Below, piece by piece: positions 54,484-64,000 of a stretch of DNA of 64,000 nucleotides. Both the position numbers and the translations under genes were made by a program. Source of the DNA: Bipolaris cookei (lineage: Eukaryota > Ascomycota > Dothideomycetes > Pleosporales > Pleosporaceae); the NCBI GenBank assembly GCA_002286855.1, contig NRSV01000033.1, positions 124,001 to 188,000 on the forward strand, given 5' to 3'. Position 1 is the stretch's first letter, and each line of letters opens with the position of its first letter. The notes under the pieces were generated by a model, which saw only the letters and a list, made by a program, of their open reading frames with translations, was not told the DNA's origin and did not search any database.

Positions 54484-56189
54484 CTAATCCTCAGAATTAC
54501 TACTATCACTAGCACTATCTACTTCAACTGCACAGGTGCGAGCGTTGTGTCCAGTCTCCTTACAACGCCCGCACCGCCTCTCTCCTCGCACCCTCTTCGG
54601 CGCGCTCTCGCCGTCGCCACGACTACTACCCGCCCGTTCAGCTAATACTTCTTGTGCCTCACCTACAGTAAGAGTCTTATCTGCCCGTACATATCGCCGC
54701 TTATGGCTCTTACGCTTATTTGCTGCATCTAGAGCCTTTCGAAGAGCAGCTACTTCCTCTCTCATAAGCGTCATCTCATGGGCTATTTGCTGAGCCCCTT
54801 TACTTAACTGCGCAACTTTTTCGTCAGAGAACTTACAGAAGACCCACGGCGGTTTCTTACTGTCTGTTGAACGAGAGTACTTTGAGCATCAACTTCGTGG
54901 GCGTTGCGCGGCGTCTGCACCACTATATTAAGCTCTGATAGCACAGCCTGTGGGTTATGTGGGACTTTACTGTCTGTTGAACGAGAGTACTTTGAGCCTC
55001 AACTTCGTGGGCGTTGCGCGGCGTCTGCACCACTATATTAAGCTCTGATAGCACAGCCTGTGGGTTATGTGGGACTAGACCAGCACCTCTAAAGCCAGCT
55101 CGAATATTATCCTTCGTAATAGACTGCCCAAAAGCAGTCTTAAAGGCTAGTACGAAGGTCTCCTTGCTGATATAGTGGGTGCGATTACGTGCTAAGCCTG
55201 AAACTGCGTCGCCATGCGCTTTAACGGCGCGAAGCAGGCCACATCAAGAGGCTGTAGTAGGCGAGGCGAGTGTGCAGGCATGCAGAGAAGAACAATGTTC
55301 TCCTCCTTGCAAAGATCTTGAAAATTGACGGAGCAATGGCTCTCGTGGCCATCGATAATGAGCAGTCGATACCCACCCACAGTATGCCTCTTTGTGTGGA
55401 TATAAAAGTGCTCTAACCACGCAAGAGCAAGCTGATTATTCGTCCAGTCATTGAGGCTAACTTCAAGGACGCAGTCGGCAGGTAGATTTTCAAACCAGAC
55501 ATCGATAAGCACCTTGCCCGCAAAGACAACGAAGGGTGGTAGCTGGCGACCCGACCCGCCCACGCCTTGGATCACAGTAACCCACTCACGGTTACCTGGC
55601 TGTATCCGCTTCTTTTTGCCATATTCTTCCGAGCCTGTGATAACTAACTGTGATAAAATCTTGGCTGTCATAAAGCCAGTTTCATCAAAGTTGTAGATAT
55701 CATCGTCTACAATACCCCACTTCTGCCTTGCCGCCTTGACTAGATCAAACCAGCGCTGAATAGCTGCTGGGTCTTTGAAGGTAGCTCGCTGGTGATCATA
55801 AGGACAGCTCCAGCGTGTACGGAGCCCAGGAGTTTGCTTGACGAAGTTGTCAACCCAGTTCTTGCCAACAGGGTCGCTGGCGCGCTCATGCAGGAGTTTA
55901 TCAGCCATTACTCGAACTTCAGCCTTCGTAGGCGCAAATCCTCGCGCAGAATCTTCAAGAATACGCTTGACTATAACCTCCTCTTCTAGCTTATCTAAGC
56001 GCTTTAAGTTCGCCTCGCAGTCGCGTCGGGGCGCTTTCCAGCGTATCGGTAAGATAAAGTTCTTTAAAGCACGTTATATATAGAGGTAGCACGTCTTTGG
56101 CTTTAAAAACGTTGCGATTGTACATTGAAAAAAGCAAGTTGAAGATCTGCTTCAGTATAAGAAGTTTTATTGGTGCGTTGTTGAGGCAT
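54484..56189 (-). pseudogene. Transposase of element A (HTH-CENPB-DDE_1-zinc knuckle)
   Basis: The N-terminal part from MPQQRTNKTSYTEADLQLAF (56189) is interrupted by stops. A clean frame at 55908-55192 covers DPVGKNWVDNFVKQTPGLRT (CENP-B HTH), DDDIYNFDETGFMTAKILSQ (first Asp), LLIIDGHESHCSVNFQDLCK (second Asp) and MPAHSPRLLQPLDV. The C-terminal frame 54774-54484 ends with a zinc knuckle CGRCKETGHNARTC. A 110-bp tandem duplication at about 54858-55077 breaks the frame between DDE and zinc knuckle. No single intact ORF remains, so it is not autonomous. Confidence 0.85.
54858..55077. repeat. 110-bp tandem duplication inside element A
   Basis: The segment starting tactgtctgttgaacgagag at 54858 recurs at 54968 with a single noticed difference (gagcatc/gagcctc). 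The length is not a multiple of three, so it shifts the transposase frame. Confidence 0.9.
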
Positions 56190-56651
56190 TACGCGTTGTA
56201 GTGTTGACGTTAACGTGATGGTGGGGCGTGGGCAACTCGCTTGTGAACCAAGTTAGTACTTTCCTATAACGTGTTTCACCACCGAACCGGCAGCCCCACC
56301 GAACCGGCAGCTTTCTTACCCTACCCCGCCTTCGTAACAATATCACGCAATACCACTATAGTATTTCTTATTAAGTAGAACAAGATATTATTCTTCAGAC
56401 GCATCGCTATCCTCTATATCCTCTAATTCTACTTGGCAGGTGCGAGAGTTGTGTCCAATTTGGCTGCAACGTCCGCAGCGCCGTTCACTGCGCACCCTCT
56501 TCGCAGGCGTTGCACCCTCATTACACCTGCCACCCTCTGCCTCAGCGATCTGATCAGCTATCTGGCCAACTGTCTGGGACCCCTCTGGCTGTACGTAGCG
56601 CCTCTTGCGAGTTTTTCGCTTTGTTACATCACTAATCGTAGCTTCAAGGCG

Positions 56652-57052
56652 ATCAAGTTTCTCGTGCATAAGCACCATATTATGAGCTATCTGCTGAGCG
56701 CCCTTACTCAACTGCTGCATCTGCTCCTTAAGAGAAGTTGTAGGAGACCCTTGCTGGATTTGCATGCGGTTTCGAATAAGCGTAGCCTGCGCCTCCATTT
56801 CGTGCGCGTTGCGCGGCGTTTTCGGCTCCCAGGTAGGAGTCTCTTGCGCTGGTCAAGTTTCTCGTGCATAAGCACAATATTATGAGCTATCTGCTGAGCG
56901 CCCTTACTCAACTGCTGCAACTGCTCCTTAAGAGAAGTAGTAGGAGACCCTTGCTGGACTTGCATGCGGTTTCGAATAAGCGTAGCCTGCGCGTCCATTT
57001 CGTGCGCGTTGCGTGGCGTTTTCGGGTCCCAGGTAGGAGTCTCTTGCGCTGG
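56652..57052. repeat. 200-bp tandem duplication inside element B
   Basis: Sequence beginning tcaagtttctcgtgcataag at about 56653 recurs at 56853, offset 200 bp, with a few substitutions. It lies in the linker before the zinc knuckle, the same protein region duplicated (110 bp) in element A. Confidence 0.88.
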
Positions 57053-57571
57053 TGGACTCGGCGTACGCAACACGACGTTAAGCTGCGATAAAACAACGTG
57101 ATAATTGTGTGGAGTAAGCCCAGCACCTAGAAACCCTCCACGGATATTCTCTGGTGTAACAGCCTTATAATAGGCCTTTTCGAACGCTGGTAGGAAGGTA
57201 TCTTTACTGATGTGGTGGATGCGATTGCGTGCCAAGACCGAGACAACATCACCATACGCGCGCTTCAAAGGCGAGAAACAACCCACATCAAGTGGCTATA
57301 GTAGACGAGAAGAGTGCGGAGGCATACAAATAGTAACAATATTGTTATATTTGCAGCATTTTTGGAAATCCAGCGAGCAGTGGCTCTCATGGCCGTCAAT
57401 AATGAGCAGCCTATGCGTCCCCATAGGGCGCGCATGGGAATCGAAGTGACGAAGCCAGTCAAGCGCTAGATCGTTGTTCGTCCAGCCAGTAGGACTGACT
57501 TGGATTATCCAGTCGCGTGGCAGATCCTTCGTGAACCAGGTAGAGATCAGAACCTTGCCTGCGAAGATGAG

Positions 57572-58611
57572 TGAGTGAGTCAGTTGTATTTAACGTCTAT
57601 ATATAAAGCCTCCCTTGGAGCATGTAGACGGGCTATGCCTATAGCTTGCCGTACTCTGCCTAGGATGCCTATTCTTATTTACATGATTGTAGTGATCTAG
57701 TAGTGGTCGTTCCGCCTGTTGATCGCCACTAAAATGATTGTGCAGTAGGTGTGTATCCACCTTCAGTTATCGTAGTTGATGCTTATTAAGGAGCGTGTAG
57801 TAGTTATAAAGGACATAGGAAAGAGAAGAGAAGAGAAGGAGGAAGAAGAGAGAGAAAGAAGATAGAAAGATAGGAAGATAGGAAAAGTCTTACAAGTATA
57901 GGCTCTAGTGAGGCCTACATATTGTGCTGTAGAAGCCTGTGACTTCTAGAAAAGCGGCAAAGTCCTCTGGCTCTTCCCAGAGCGTCTGAAGGTACTTAGT
58001 TGCTTCGCTAGGTGTCCTAGGCGGTGCTGGTGGCCGTCTTGGCCATCGCTGGAAGACGTTTGCTGTTGTGGTTTTCCGGCATAGTGCAATGTGCAAAGGA
58101 GTCTTTGGGCGCCCGCAGGAGCAGTTCAGAGTCGCGTTGTCATGGTGGAACTTCTTGTGGTACCATGCAAAGTCTCCATGGCTTGTTCGGATTGCCAGCA
58201 GTTTTGCTAGGGTTCGGCGTGTTAGCTCTAGCTCCTGGGGTGGTCGGGTGGGTTGGTACGGTAGCTTCCACTGGGTGTACCAGTTGGAGAGCTTGCTCTT
58301 TGCGCTATTCCACCAAGCTGCTCTAGCTGTGGCTAGTTGTGCCTTTTTGATCGTGCGTATCCCCGATACTGTCGGTTGTGCTGCTAGTCCGAATGGAGTA
58401 GAGGGTGCTTTCGCCTCCGCATCTGCAAGGCTGTCTGCTGTTTCGTTGCCTTCAATATCAGTGTGCCCTGGTGCCCATCGGATCTTGACATTAGGCATCG
58501 TGTCCAATATCTCCTGGCATTGAAGAAACGCCCATTGTGAAGAGTTTGCGGCTGTCCCGCGCAGACACCATATTACTGACGTGCTGTCTATACACATATA
58601 AATCGCATCTG
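57572..58611 (-). mobile_element. 5'-truncated LINE (non-LTR) insertion with RNase H
   Basis: A 1040-bp insert flanked by the 16-bp target duplication tgcctgcgaagatgag (57556-57571 and 58612-58627). The minus strand reads DAIYMCIDSTSVIWCLRGTA, MPNVKIRWAPGHTDIEGNET and ADSLADAEAKAPSTPFGL, i.e. the end of an RNase H domain. A C-terminal zinc-finger-like CSCGRPKTPLHIALCR follows, typical of Tad/I-clade fungal LINEs. The 3' end (low coordinates) carries ctcac repeats rather than poly(A). There is no reverse transcriptase, so it is a dead-on-arrival copy. Confidence 0.85.
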
Positions 58612-59401
58612 TGCCTGCGAAGATGAGAAACGCTGGGATACGCGTGCCTGTTGCGCCAACGCCTTGTATCAGCGTAACCCACTCACGATTGCCTGGCTGG
58701 ATCTTCTTTGTTCTTCCTGGTTTGTCTGAGCCTGTGATAACTGACTGTGATAAAATCTTGCCCATAATAAAGCCAGTCTCATCAAAGTTGTAGATATCTT
58801 CGTCTACGATACCATACTTTGCTTTTGTATTCTGAACCAGCTCGAACCAGCCCTTAATAAGCGCTGGGTCTTCGCAGGTAGCTCGCTGGTGATTGTATGG
58901 ACGGCTCCGGCGCTTACGCAGCTCAGGATTGCGCGGGACAAACCTATCAACCCAGTTCCTGCCAACTCCCTCCACGGCTCCCTTCGAAGCAAGTTCTGCG
59001 CCATTATCCTCCCCCACGTCCATCTCTCTACAGGGGTAGGTCCTCGTCAGCCCTCAACTAATACACGCCCTAAGTAATAAGCCCTCCTCTTCCTAAGCTT
59101 GGTTAGGCCGCTTGCAAATGGCCCGAAATCGCCGTCGAGCCGTGCGTCCCCCTCCAGGCGCGTCCGCCTCCTTGAAAGAAGTAAGCCGTGGAAACGGTTA
59201 AAGCTCCAGCCAAACCGCGGCTTTCACTCTAATAGATCCCCAGATTGGATATCTTGAATAGCTAAGGATATATCTGCTTCAGTATAGGCTCTGTACGCGT
59301 TACGTTGTTGAGACATCACGCGTTGTTGTTACGAAGGTAGGGTAGGGTAAGAAAGCTGCCGGTTCGGTGGGGCTGCCGGTTCGGTGGTGAAACACGTTAT
59401 A

Positions 59402-59692
59402 AGTTTAATTCCTACCTATATAGATAATTGGGGCTCTGACAGAGTCCGGATTGAATTGGTTGTTGCGGACTGTGCTTCTGTAGCGATAATACACCAGTTA
59501 CTCTCTACCTTGTTCCTCTTTTTTCAACAAGTACTCCGCTCAGCCACTCAGCCCTCGAGTGCTCACCAAGTCTCAGCTTCATACCCTGATGGCACATGCA
59601 GGCAGTGATGTTGTTGACACAGTCCGCAACAAGCAATTCAATCCGGACTCTGTCAAAGCCCTACTTACTTATATAGGTAGGAGTTAAATTTG
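59402..59692. mobile_element. MITE C (291 bp)
   Basis: Imperfect terminal inverted repeats of about 75 bp (agtttaattcctacctatat against its inverse at the right end; both arms contain agagtccggattgaattg and gttgcggactgtg). TA dinucleotides flank it (59400-59401 and 59693-59694). It sits immediately beside element B, using B's TA duplication as target. It has no coding capacity. Confidence 0.8.
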
Positions 59693-59779
59693 TATAGGAA
59701 AGTACTAGGCTTAAAGAAGTAATCAATCAATCCAATCTGAACCCTCTAGGACCCACTTAATTGATTGTTGCAGAGTCTA

Positions 59780-61043
59780 TTCCAGTTAAATTTGGCAGGG
59801 TTGTTGCAGATATGGATATCAGTGACTGGGCCTAACGTCCATGAGTGGACGAGCGGATGTTGTCGGGATACTCTCTGGTGGTTGAACGCAAGAGAAACGA
59901 CGGCATATGCTTCGTGTGGGGAATGACCAGCTAGTGGGTCTCCTGCGTCAATTTCTATCGAATCGGAGTCTGACGCTTTACTATGCTTACTGCCACCCCT
60001 GGTCCTACATTTCTTAAAGCGTCGATTCTTTCCCCAAATATTGTTTAGTATCCCACGACTGTCCTTAGCCTCGAAATCAGCAATCTTCGGGGCTTTCTCA
60101 GGGTCTCGGACGAATCCTGGTTGCTGAAGTGTTGTATCGATGTACGGGCTTTGACCCCAGAAATGACTGTCGCCACAGAGGCAGGGCTTTGTTGGCTTAT
60201 TTGCATCATCTCTTGATCATTTCTTGTTCTTGTATATAGACGGCTGGCCATTCATTATCGCTCCAAAGGCACCTTCATGAATGTTTGCCTTTCTTGAATA
60301 GGTGGTACGATAATGGCGCAGGTATTCGACAAGAACGTTAGAGAGTTGAGATTAATGAAGTATTGGTTTACTGCGATCTGAGTTCTAGATTTCCTCGGCT
60401 TTGAGGATATCAAGTGAGGTGCTAGCAGCGTATGCAGCGTCAACTTACTTGATATCTCAGATAAGATCCTTTTATGCTCGGGATCCGTGTACCTCAGGTA
60501 GATAAAGTTGTTGTGCTCTGCTCTATGCTGTGAGAAAGTTGTTGCACTAGTCTTCAATGTTCGATCGTCGAGCATGTAGGATCTTTGCTGCTTCATAGTC
60601 TTTCTGTACTCGATACTCCATGTCAGAAGTAGTAGGCGAGAAGAGATCTTTTAGCGTCTTGATTTGATCGTAGACTGTCGCTTTGTCTTTGATATGATAC
60701 AGTAGTTCCTGTTTTATTGTCTTAATAATGTGTGCTTCAACTTGTCCTAAATTATCTCGAAGACGTCTGCATTCTTTGATCTCCTTGTAATAGCTACTGC
60801 GATCTTGGTTGTACTGCAGTAAACCTTGTTGAGATGGTAGAGTTGCAGGTGATTCTTCGTCATTGACGGTAGACGCTGGCCTGGCAGGCTGAACAGGTTT
60901 TGTAGAGGATTTGGTGGTTAGTTAGGATCAATGTGTTCCCAAACGTCTCCTGCTTTGGCAATGCGTCTAACGATAAAGATCCAAAGCTCCCAATTGCTTT
61001 GTCCTTGGAGGATGATGTTTGAACGAACTGTTTGCATTGACAT
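59780..61043 (-). pseudogene. Copia retrotransposon gag/protease fragment
   Basis: The minus strand begins MQTVRSNIILQGQSNWELWI then AKAGDVWEHIDPN, the UBN2/gag start of Copia elements. Further blocks are HNNFIYLRYTDPEHKRILSE, the zinc-knuckle remnant KPCLCGDSHFWGQSPYIDTT, and TDIHICNNPAKFNW near the protease start. Many stops separate these blocks. Insertion of MITE D cut it away from the integrase part at 53985-54290. Confidence 0.65.
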
Positions 61044-61291
61044 TGCAGGATAGGTTGGTAGATAGCCAATTGATTGAATAAATGTGCGGATTAGGCCGAG
61101 CTCATAACTGTAAGCAGTTGCGTGTGTGAGAAATATTGTGTATTCTCTTGTATGTGATGCTAAGAGCAAGTTTAAATACAGCGTTATCAGTCAATGAGTA
61201 ACCATGACTATACATGGTGCTTTTGGGCTTACAAATAGATATCACTGCTAAGTACAATAGTGAGGTCAAAAAGCTTAGAATGTTTCGAACT
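61044..61291. other. Junction between Copia remnant and FAD monooxygenase
   Basis: Short AT-rich spacer; possibly old LTR or 3' UTR sequence. Nothing recognised. Confidence 0.3.
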
Positions 61292-62509
61292 CTAGAAGGT
61301 GATGTCCTTGCCCATCAACCTCAACTGTGCAGTAATCTCTTCGGGGTTCTTGTCACCAAGTTGACGCTGCAACATGGGAGTCCAGTCAAGAATCAGATTG
61401 CGAAGATAGTTCAGTGGAAACGGAACGTGATGGAAGAGCCTGCCAGCAAAGTATGCCGATTCGACTATGTGTGTGGTGTGTCTCAGCTGATATCCTTCAT
61501 GCCGCTCGAGGGCATTCACGACCGCATTCGTGTCCGAGAGGTCAATCTTATATAGACTCTGCGCGATGAAATATCCGTCTGAGATCGACATTCCCGCACC
61601 ATAAGCGGCGTAAGGCGAGGTAGCATGGGCTGCGTCTCCAGCAAGGCTCATCCGGCCCTTGGCCCATTTCTTGAGTGGCACCCTGTCACGAATTGGCCAC
61701 ATGACGACATCTTCTGATGGAGTGCTTTGCACTAGGTCACTGAGCGGCCCAGGAAATTTTTTAGACAGCATTTGAGCCCGACTTTTGAGGTTTTCTTCCA
61801 CGGGTTTGGCATCAGGCCATGCCTCGACGAACCACCATTGAAGGCCTTTGCGACCCTGACTCAGAAAAGGTGCGTATGTCCCCTGAACTTGAGGGTCATG
61901 GGTGATGACGCATTCGTCAGGGACTACACCATCGGCGATGTCAAAGGTGAAGCCACAAATCACGTGGAGGTCATGGTTTCTTCGAGGACTTTGATTCCAT
62001 AGGTGAGTGCGGACAGAAGAGTCGATGCCATCAGCACCAATCACGACAGCTGCTTTGATGACAGTACCGTCTCCCAAAGTCATCCGAACATAGTCGCCAG
62101 TGTCTTCAAATGCCGTCACTGATTTATTGAACTCTATGACACCCTCAGGGATGGCTGAGAGCATACGCTTGTAGAGATCTGGTCGCAAAAGCCCAATAAA
62201 GCCGCCTTTATATTTCTCCACAACGTCGTCAGCCAGCCGCACCGTAGCACGGATCTGTCCATGGTGATTCCGGAACGTGGTGGAAGGCGAGGGAGCTCCG
62301 AGGTCTGTAGTATCCACGCCCATGCAGTTGAGGGCATGTATGGCCGGTGGCCATAGGTTGAGAATGTTCCCTGCTGGCCTGGCATAGGGATATCGTTCAA
62401 ACACCTTGACATCGATGCCGGCTTTGATGCATCCGAGAGCTATTGCCATGCCAGCAGGCCCTCCACCAATAACCGCAACCCCGACATCAAACTTGGTGTC
62501 ACGTGCCAT
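61292..62509 (-). CDS. FAD-dependent aromatic monooxygenase, salicylate hydroxylase-like (405 aa)
   Basis: Single exon. The start MARDTKFDVGVAVIGGGPAG (62509) is preferred over an ATG 22 codons upstream. Group A flavoprotein marks are the Rossmann GGGPAGMAIALG at the N-terminus, GADGIDSSVRTHLW (the DG motif, about residues 165-180) and GRMSLAGDAAHATSPYAAYG with AGMSISDG (GD motif binding FAD ribityl). Such enzymes hydroxylate aromatic or polyketide substrates with NAD(P)H and O2, in catabolism or secondary metabolism. The substrate is unknown. It is intact although transposon remnants flank it on both sides, so it may be a remnant of a displaced cluster or recently moved. Cytosolic. Confidence 0.9.
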   Translation of the reverse strand: MARDTKFDVGVAVIGGGPAGMAIALGCIKAGIDVKVFERYPYARPAGNILNLWPPAIHALNCMGVDTTDLGAPSPSTTFRNHHGQIRATVRLADDVVEKYKGGFIGLLRPDLYKRMLSAIPEGVIEFNKSVTAFEDTGDYVRMTLGDGTVIKAAVVIGADGIDSSVRTHLWNQSPRRNHDLHVICGFTFDIADGVVPDECVITHDPQVQGTYAPFLSQGRKGLQWWFVEAWPDAKPVEENLKSRAQMLSKKFPGPLSDLVQSTPSEDVVMWPIRDRVPLKKWAKGRMSLAGDAAHATSPYAAYGAGMSISDGYFIAQSLYKIDLSDTNAVVNALERHEGYQLRHTTHIVESAYFAGRLFHHVPFPLNYLRNLILDWTPMLQRQLGDKNPEEITAQLRLMGKDITF

Positions 62510-62982
62510 CAGTCGAACACAGTAATGGTTAATAGAAAGATTGCTAAAAATTTTGTATAAAAGCGACAAGGACAATCACCTTGAAGGATCAAAAGAATAA
62601 TGCAAAGAACAGCGAGACCAAAAGGCGCATACATTATTTATAACAAATTGCTTCTTGGGATACCAAGTTACACTAAGCTACACTATCGCCAATGGGTTAA
62701 GAAGCTAGCTAGTTGCCGATGCATGATTAGGGCGGGGTTCGATCGGTGGCTTGGGAAGATCAGGAGCCGGCGCATCTATGCTGGTTGCCACCACATTCCA
62801 GTCTTTGATTGATCAGTAAGATCCTCGGTATTAGAAGCTCTGGCCCTCCACATTCCGATGTAAAAAAAGCTAAGTACAGCGGCAGACGATGCCGAGGCTA
62901 ACGTGCCCTTGCGCGCAACGATCGCCGAACCGCCGAAACACCAAATTGACCTCCAACTTCAACGCGCTACAACTCTACCAAC
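62510..62982. other. Intergenic between monooxygenase and transposon remnant
   Basis: Promoter side of the monooxygenase. A TATA-like stretch on the minus strand (ttttatac, near 62554-62562) lies about 50 bp upstream of the start. Otherwise nothing is recognised. Confidence 0.35.
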
Positions 62983-64000
62983 ATGGGAGCAATTGAAGAT
63001 ACAATTGTAGAGATTGAATCTCTAGAGCCATATGAATAATTCTCATAGAAATTAATAGCCGATAAGTGCGGCGTACACAGAGTTACGCTGTCGCGGAGAC
63101 ACCAACGTGTCTAGGCGTCAAGAGAGACCCGGGCATCCCACCAGCTCAAAATCAGCCCTCAACGCGAACTAGAGCTTGTAAAGTATATTGAAAGCTTAAA
63201 GAAGAGAGGCCTACCCCCTACAAGAGAAATGATCAGGGACCTCTCTTCAGAAGTAGGCCATCAACAGCTTAGCGAGAGCTAAGTTACTCGCTTCATCAAC
63301 CGACATAAACTCCATCTTGTTTTCAAGTGGACCAGCGTTATGGACCGTACGCGCCGCTTGGATGATTATAAGTCCAAACATAAGCTCTACTTCGATCTGC
63401 TGCGCTAGGAGATCACTCAGTACCAGCTCGGGTTTCGAGATATACAATATGGATGAAAAGAGCTTCCTTATTGGCGTAGTAGGCAGAAGTAAGAGGATAT
63501 TTAGCAAAAGCCAATGGGACAAGAAAGGAGTTAGAGCCTCTCTTCAAGATGGATCACGTGAGTTCCTGACTCTCCTGGCGTGCTGCTGCGCTGATGAGAG
63601 CTGGCTGCCTCCAGGCCTCATCTACGCTGCAGATAAGGGGGCGATTAGATCATTCGGGGTAGAAGACATTGAGGCTAGAAAGCACGACATCTTTGTTTCA
63701 TCATCTACATTAGGTTGGTCAAACGACAGTGTGGGGCTAGCCTGGCTTAAGTAGGTGTTTGATCGCTGTACAAAGCAGCGATCGGGTAGACAGAGACTGC
63801 CTATCCTTGACAGCCACGGATCTCACGTGATGATGGAGTTTATCAGCTACTGCTATCGTCACAGGATAATCCTATTGATGTTCTCTCCTCATTCGACTCA
63901 CACGCTCCAGCCGCTGGATGTAGTACTGTTCAGACCATTATCTCAAACTTACTCAGTCGAGTTTACCTCACACCTCCACAACTTCCAGGGCCCTGTTCAA
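62983..64000 (+). pseudogene. pogo/Fot1-like transposase, decayed, cut by the window end
   Basis: From MGAIEDTIVEIESLEPYE (62983) the frame shows CGVHRVTLSRRHQ (HTH), LVKYIESLKKRGLPPTREMI and VTRFINRHKLHLVFKWTSVM (CENP-B HTH). After a frame slip near 63440 it reads EIYNMDEKSFLIGVVGRSKR (first Asp of DDE_1) and DGSREFLTLLACCCADESWL. LPILDSHGSHVMMEFISYCY (second Asp) and MFSPHSTHTLQPLDVVLFRP follow. At least five stops interrupt the first 440 bp. It belongs to a different subfamily from elements A and B. The 3' part lies outside the window. Confidence 0.8.

Larger units (their letters stand above)
54365..56253. mobile_element. pogo/Fot1-like DNA transposon A (1889 bp)
   Basis: Terminal inverted repeats TGGTTCACAAGCGAG (54368-54382) and CTCGCTTGTGAACCA (56236-56250), followed inward by the gcccacgccccacca match. 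The left end has an extra 17-bp duplication. It is flanked by TA target duplications at 54363-54364 and 56254-56255. It carries a decayed transposase on the minus strand. Confidence 0.85.
56388..59316 (-). pseudogene. Transposase of element B, interrupted by a LINE
   Basis: The N-terminus MSQQRNAYRAYTEADISLAI (59316) decays through stops. A frame from 59023 includes GRNWVDRFVPRNPELRKRRS and DEDIYNFDETGFIMGKILSQ up to IPAFLIFAGT, where the LINE starts. Beyond the LINE the DDE part resumes (LLIIDGHESHCSLDFQKCCK) with a stop before PLDVGCFSPLKRAYGDVVSV. A coiled linker follows, ending with the zinc knuckle CGRCSQIGHNSRTC (stop at 56388). A 200-bp tandem duplication at about 56652-57052 shifts the frame. 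Nonfunctional. Confidence 0.85.
56267..59399. mobile_element. pogo/Fot1-like DNA transposon B (3133 bp with LINE insert)
   Basis: About 74-bp terminal inverted repeats with two mismatches begin TAACGTGTTTCACCACCG and end CGGTGGTGAAACACGTTA. Each contains two copies of accgaaccggcag, possibly transposase-binding sites. The flanking TA duplications are 56265-56266 and 59400-59401. Removing the 1040-bp LINE and one 16-bp duplication gives about 2.08 kb, close to element A and to Fot1-type elements. Confidence 0.88.
54293..59777. mobile_element. Palindromic MITE D, split by nested insertions
   Basis: The two ends are 83-nt arms that are reverse complements with three mismatches, all transitions. 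The left arm is 54293-54364 plus 56256-56266; the right arm is 59695-59777. Without the inserts the element is a 166-bp near-perfect hairpin whose centre reads ttccTATAggaa. It is flanked by TA (54291-54292 and 59778-59779), the expected target duplication. Element A interrupts the left arm; B and C interrupt the centre. Confidence 0.85.

Noticed and set aside
57905..59023. 372-codon frame as a normal gene
   Set aside because: It is a junction of transposase and LINE sequence across a target duplication, not a conserved gene; reported instead as a chimera.
62730..62765. ggttcgatcggtgg as a tRNA T-arm
   Set aside because: No matching acceptor, D or anticodon arms around it.
1..64000. CRISPR arrays, bacterial operons, ribosome-binding sites
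   Set aside because: The window is eukaryotic; the only regular repeats are microsatellites, the precursor array and transposon ends.

Overview
The window is nuclear DNA of a filamentous ascomycete, most likely a pleosporalean Dothideomycete (inferred from the gene families, not tested by search). Genes carry short introns of about 44-67 nt with GT-AG ends and CTAAC/CTGAC-like branch sites. The families are typically fungal: HET, Lcl2, CorA-like, pogo/Fot1 transposons and a Kex2-type repeat precursor. No CRISPR array, rRNA or tRNA gene was recognised.

Layout. (1) 1-8.4 kb: a 1661-aa RasGAP-like protein (+) and an unknown 419-aa protein (-). (2) 8.4-22.2 kb, accessory: a doubtful broken small gene, a HET-domain protein, a short-chain dehydrogenase, a PLP enzyme fused to rhodanese (-) divergent from a 14-TM MFS exporter (+), a ricin-B-like secreted protein whose intron lacks an AG acceptor, and a CorA-like membrane protein with doubtful frames. 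(3) 22.2-35 kb: gene-poor, with one disordered-protein gene (26.4-27.8 kb), a (CA)n tract and a decayed M28 aminopeptidase (31.2-33.0 kb). (4) 35-44.5 kb, housekeeping: acetoacetyl-CoA synthetase, Nop10, Lcl2, a long coiled-coil protein and a CASTOR-like ACT-domain protein. (5) 44.5-52.7 kb: sparse, with a small unknown ORF, a secreted Cys-rich protein, a protein kinase with an apparent signal peptide, and a secreted precursor with 16 tandem copies of a 9-10 residue core bounded by KR or KER. (6) 52.7-64 kb: a transposon graveyard around one intact FAD monooxygenase.

Main discoveries. First, the precursor at 51.88-52.67 kb looks like a Kex2-processed repeat peptide (KEP/RiPP-type) with core SPPHKTAPFK. 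It shows a recent 165-bp internal duplication and two decayed repeats beyond the stop codon. Second, the TE region can be dissected exactly: a 166-bp near-perfect palindromic MITE, itself inserted in a Copia remnant, was split by two pogo-like elements and a second MITE, each at a TA. One pogo element was then hit by a 5'-truncated LINE with a 16-bp target duplication, giving an open transposase/RNase H chimera.

Gene cooperation is mostly not apparent. The clearest functional pair is the divergent PLP-rhodanese/MFS pair, which may make and export a sulfur- or amino-acid-derived metabolite (inference).
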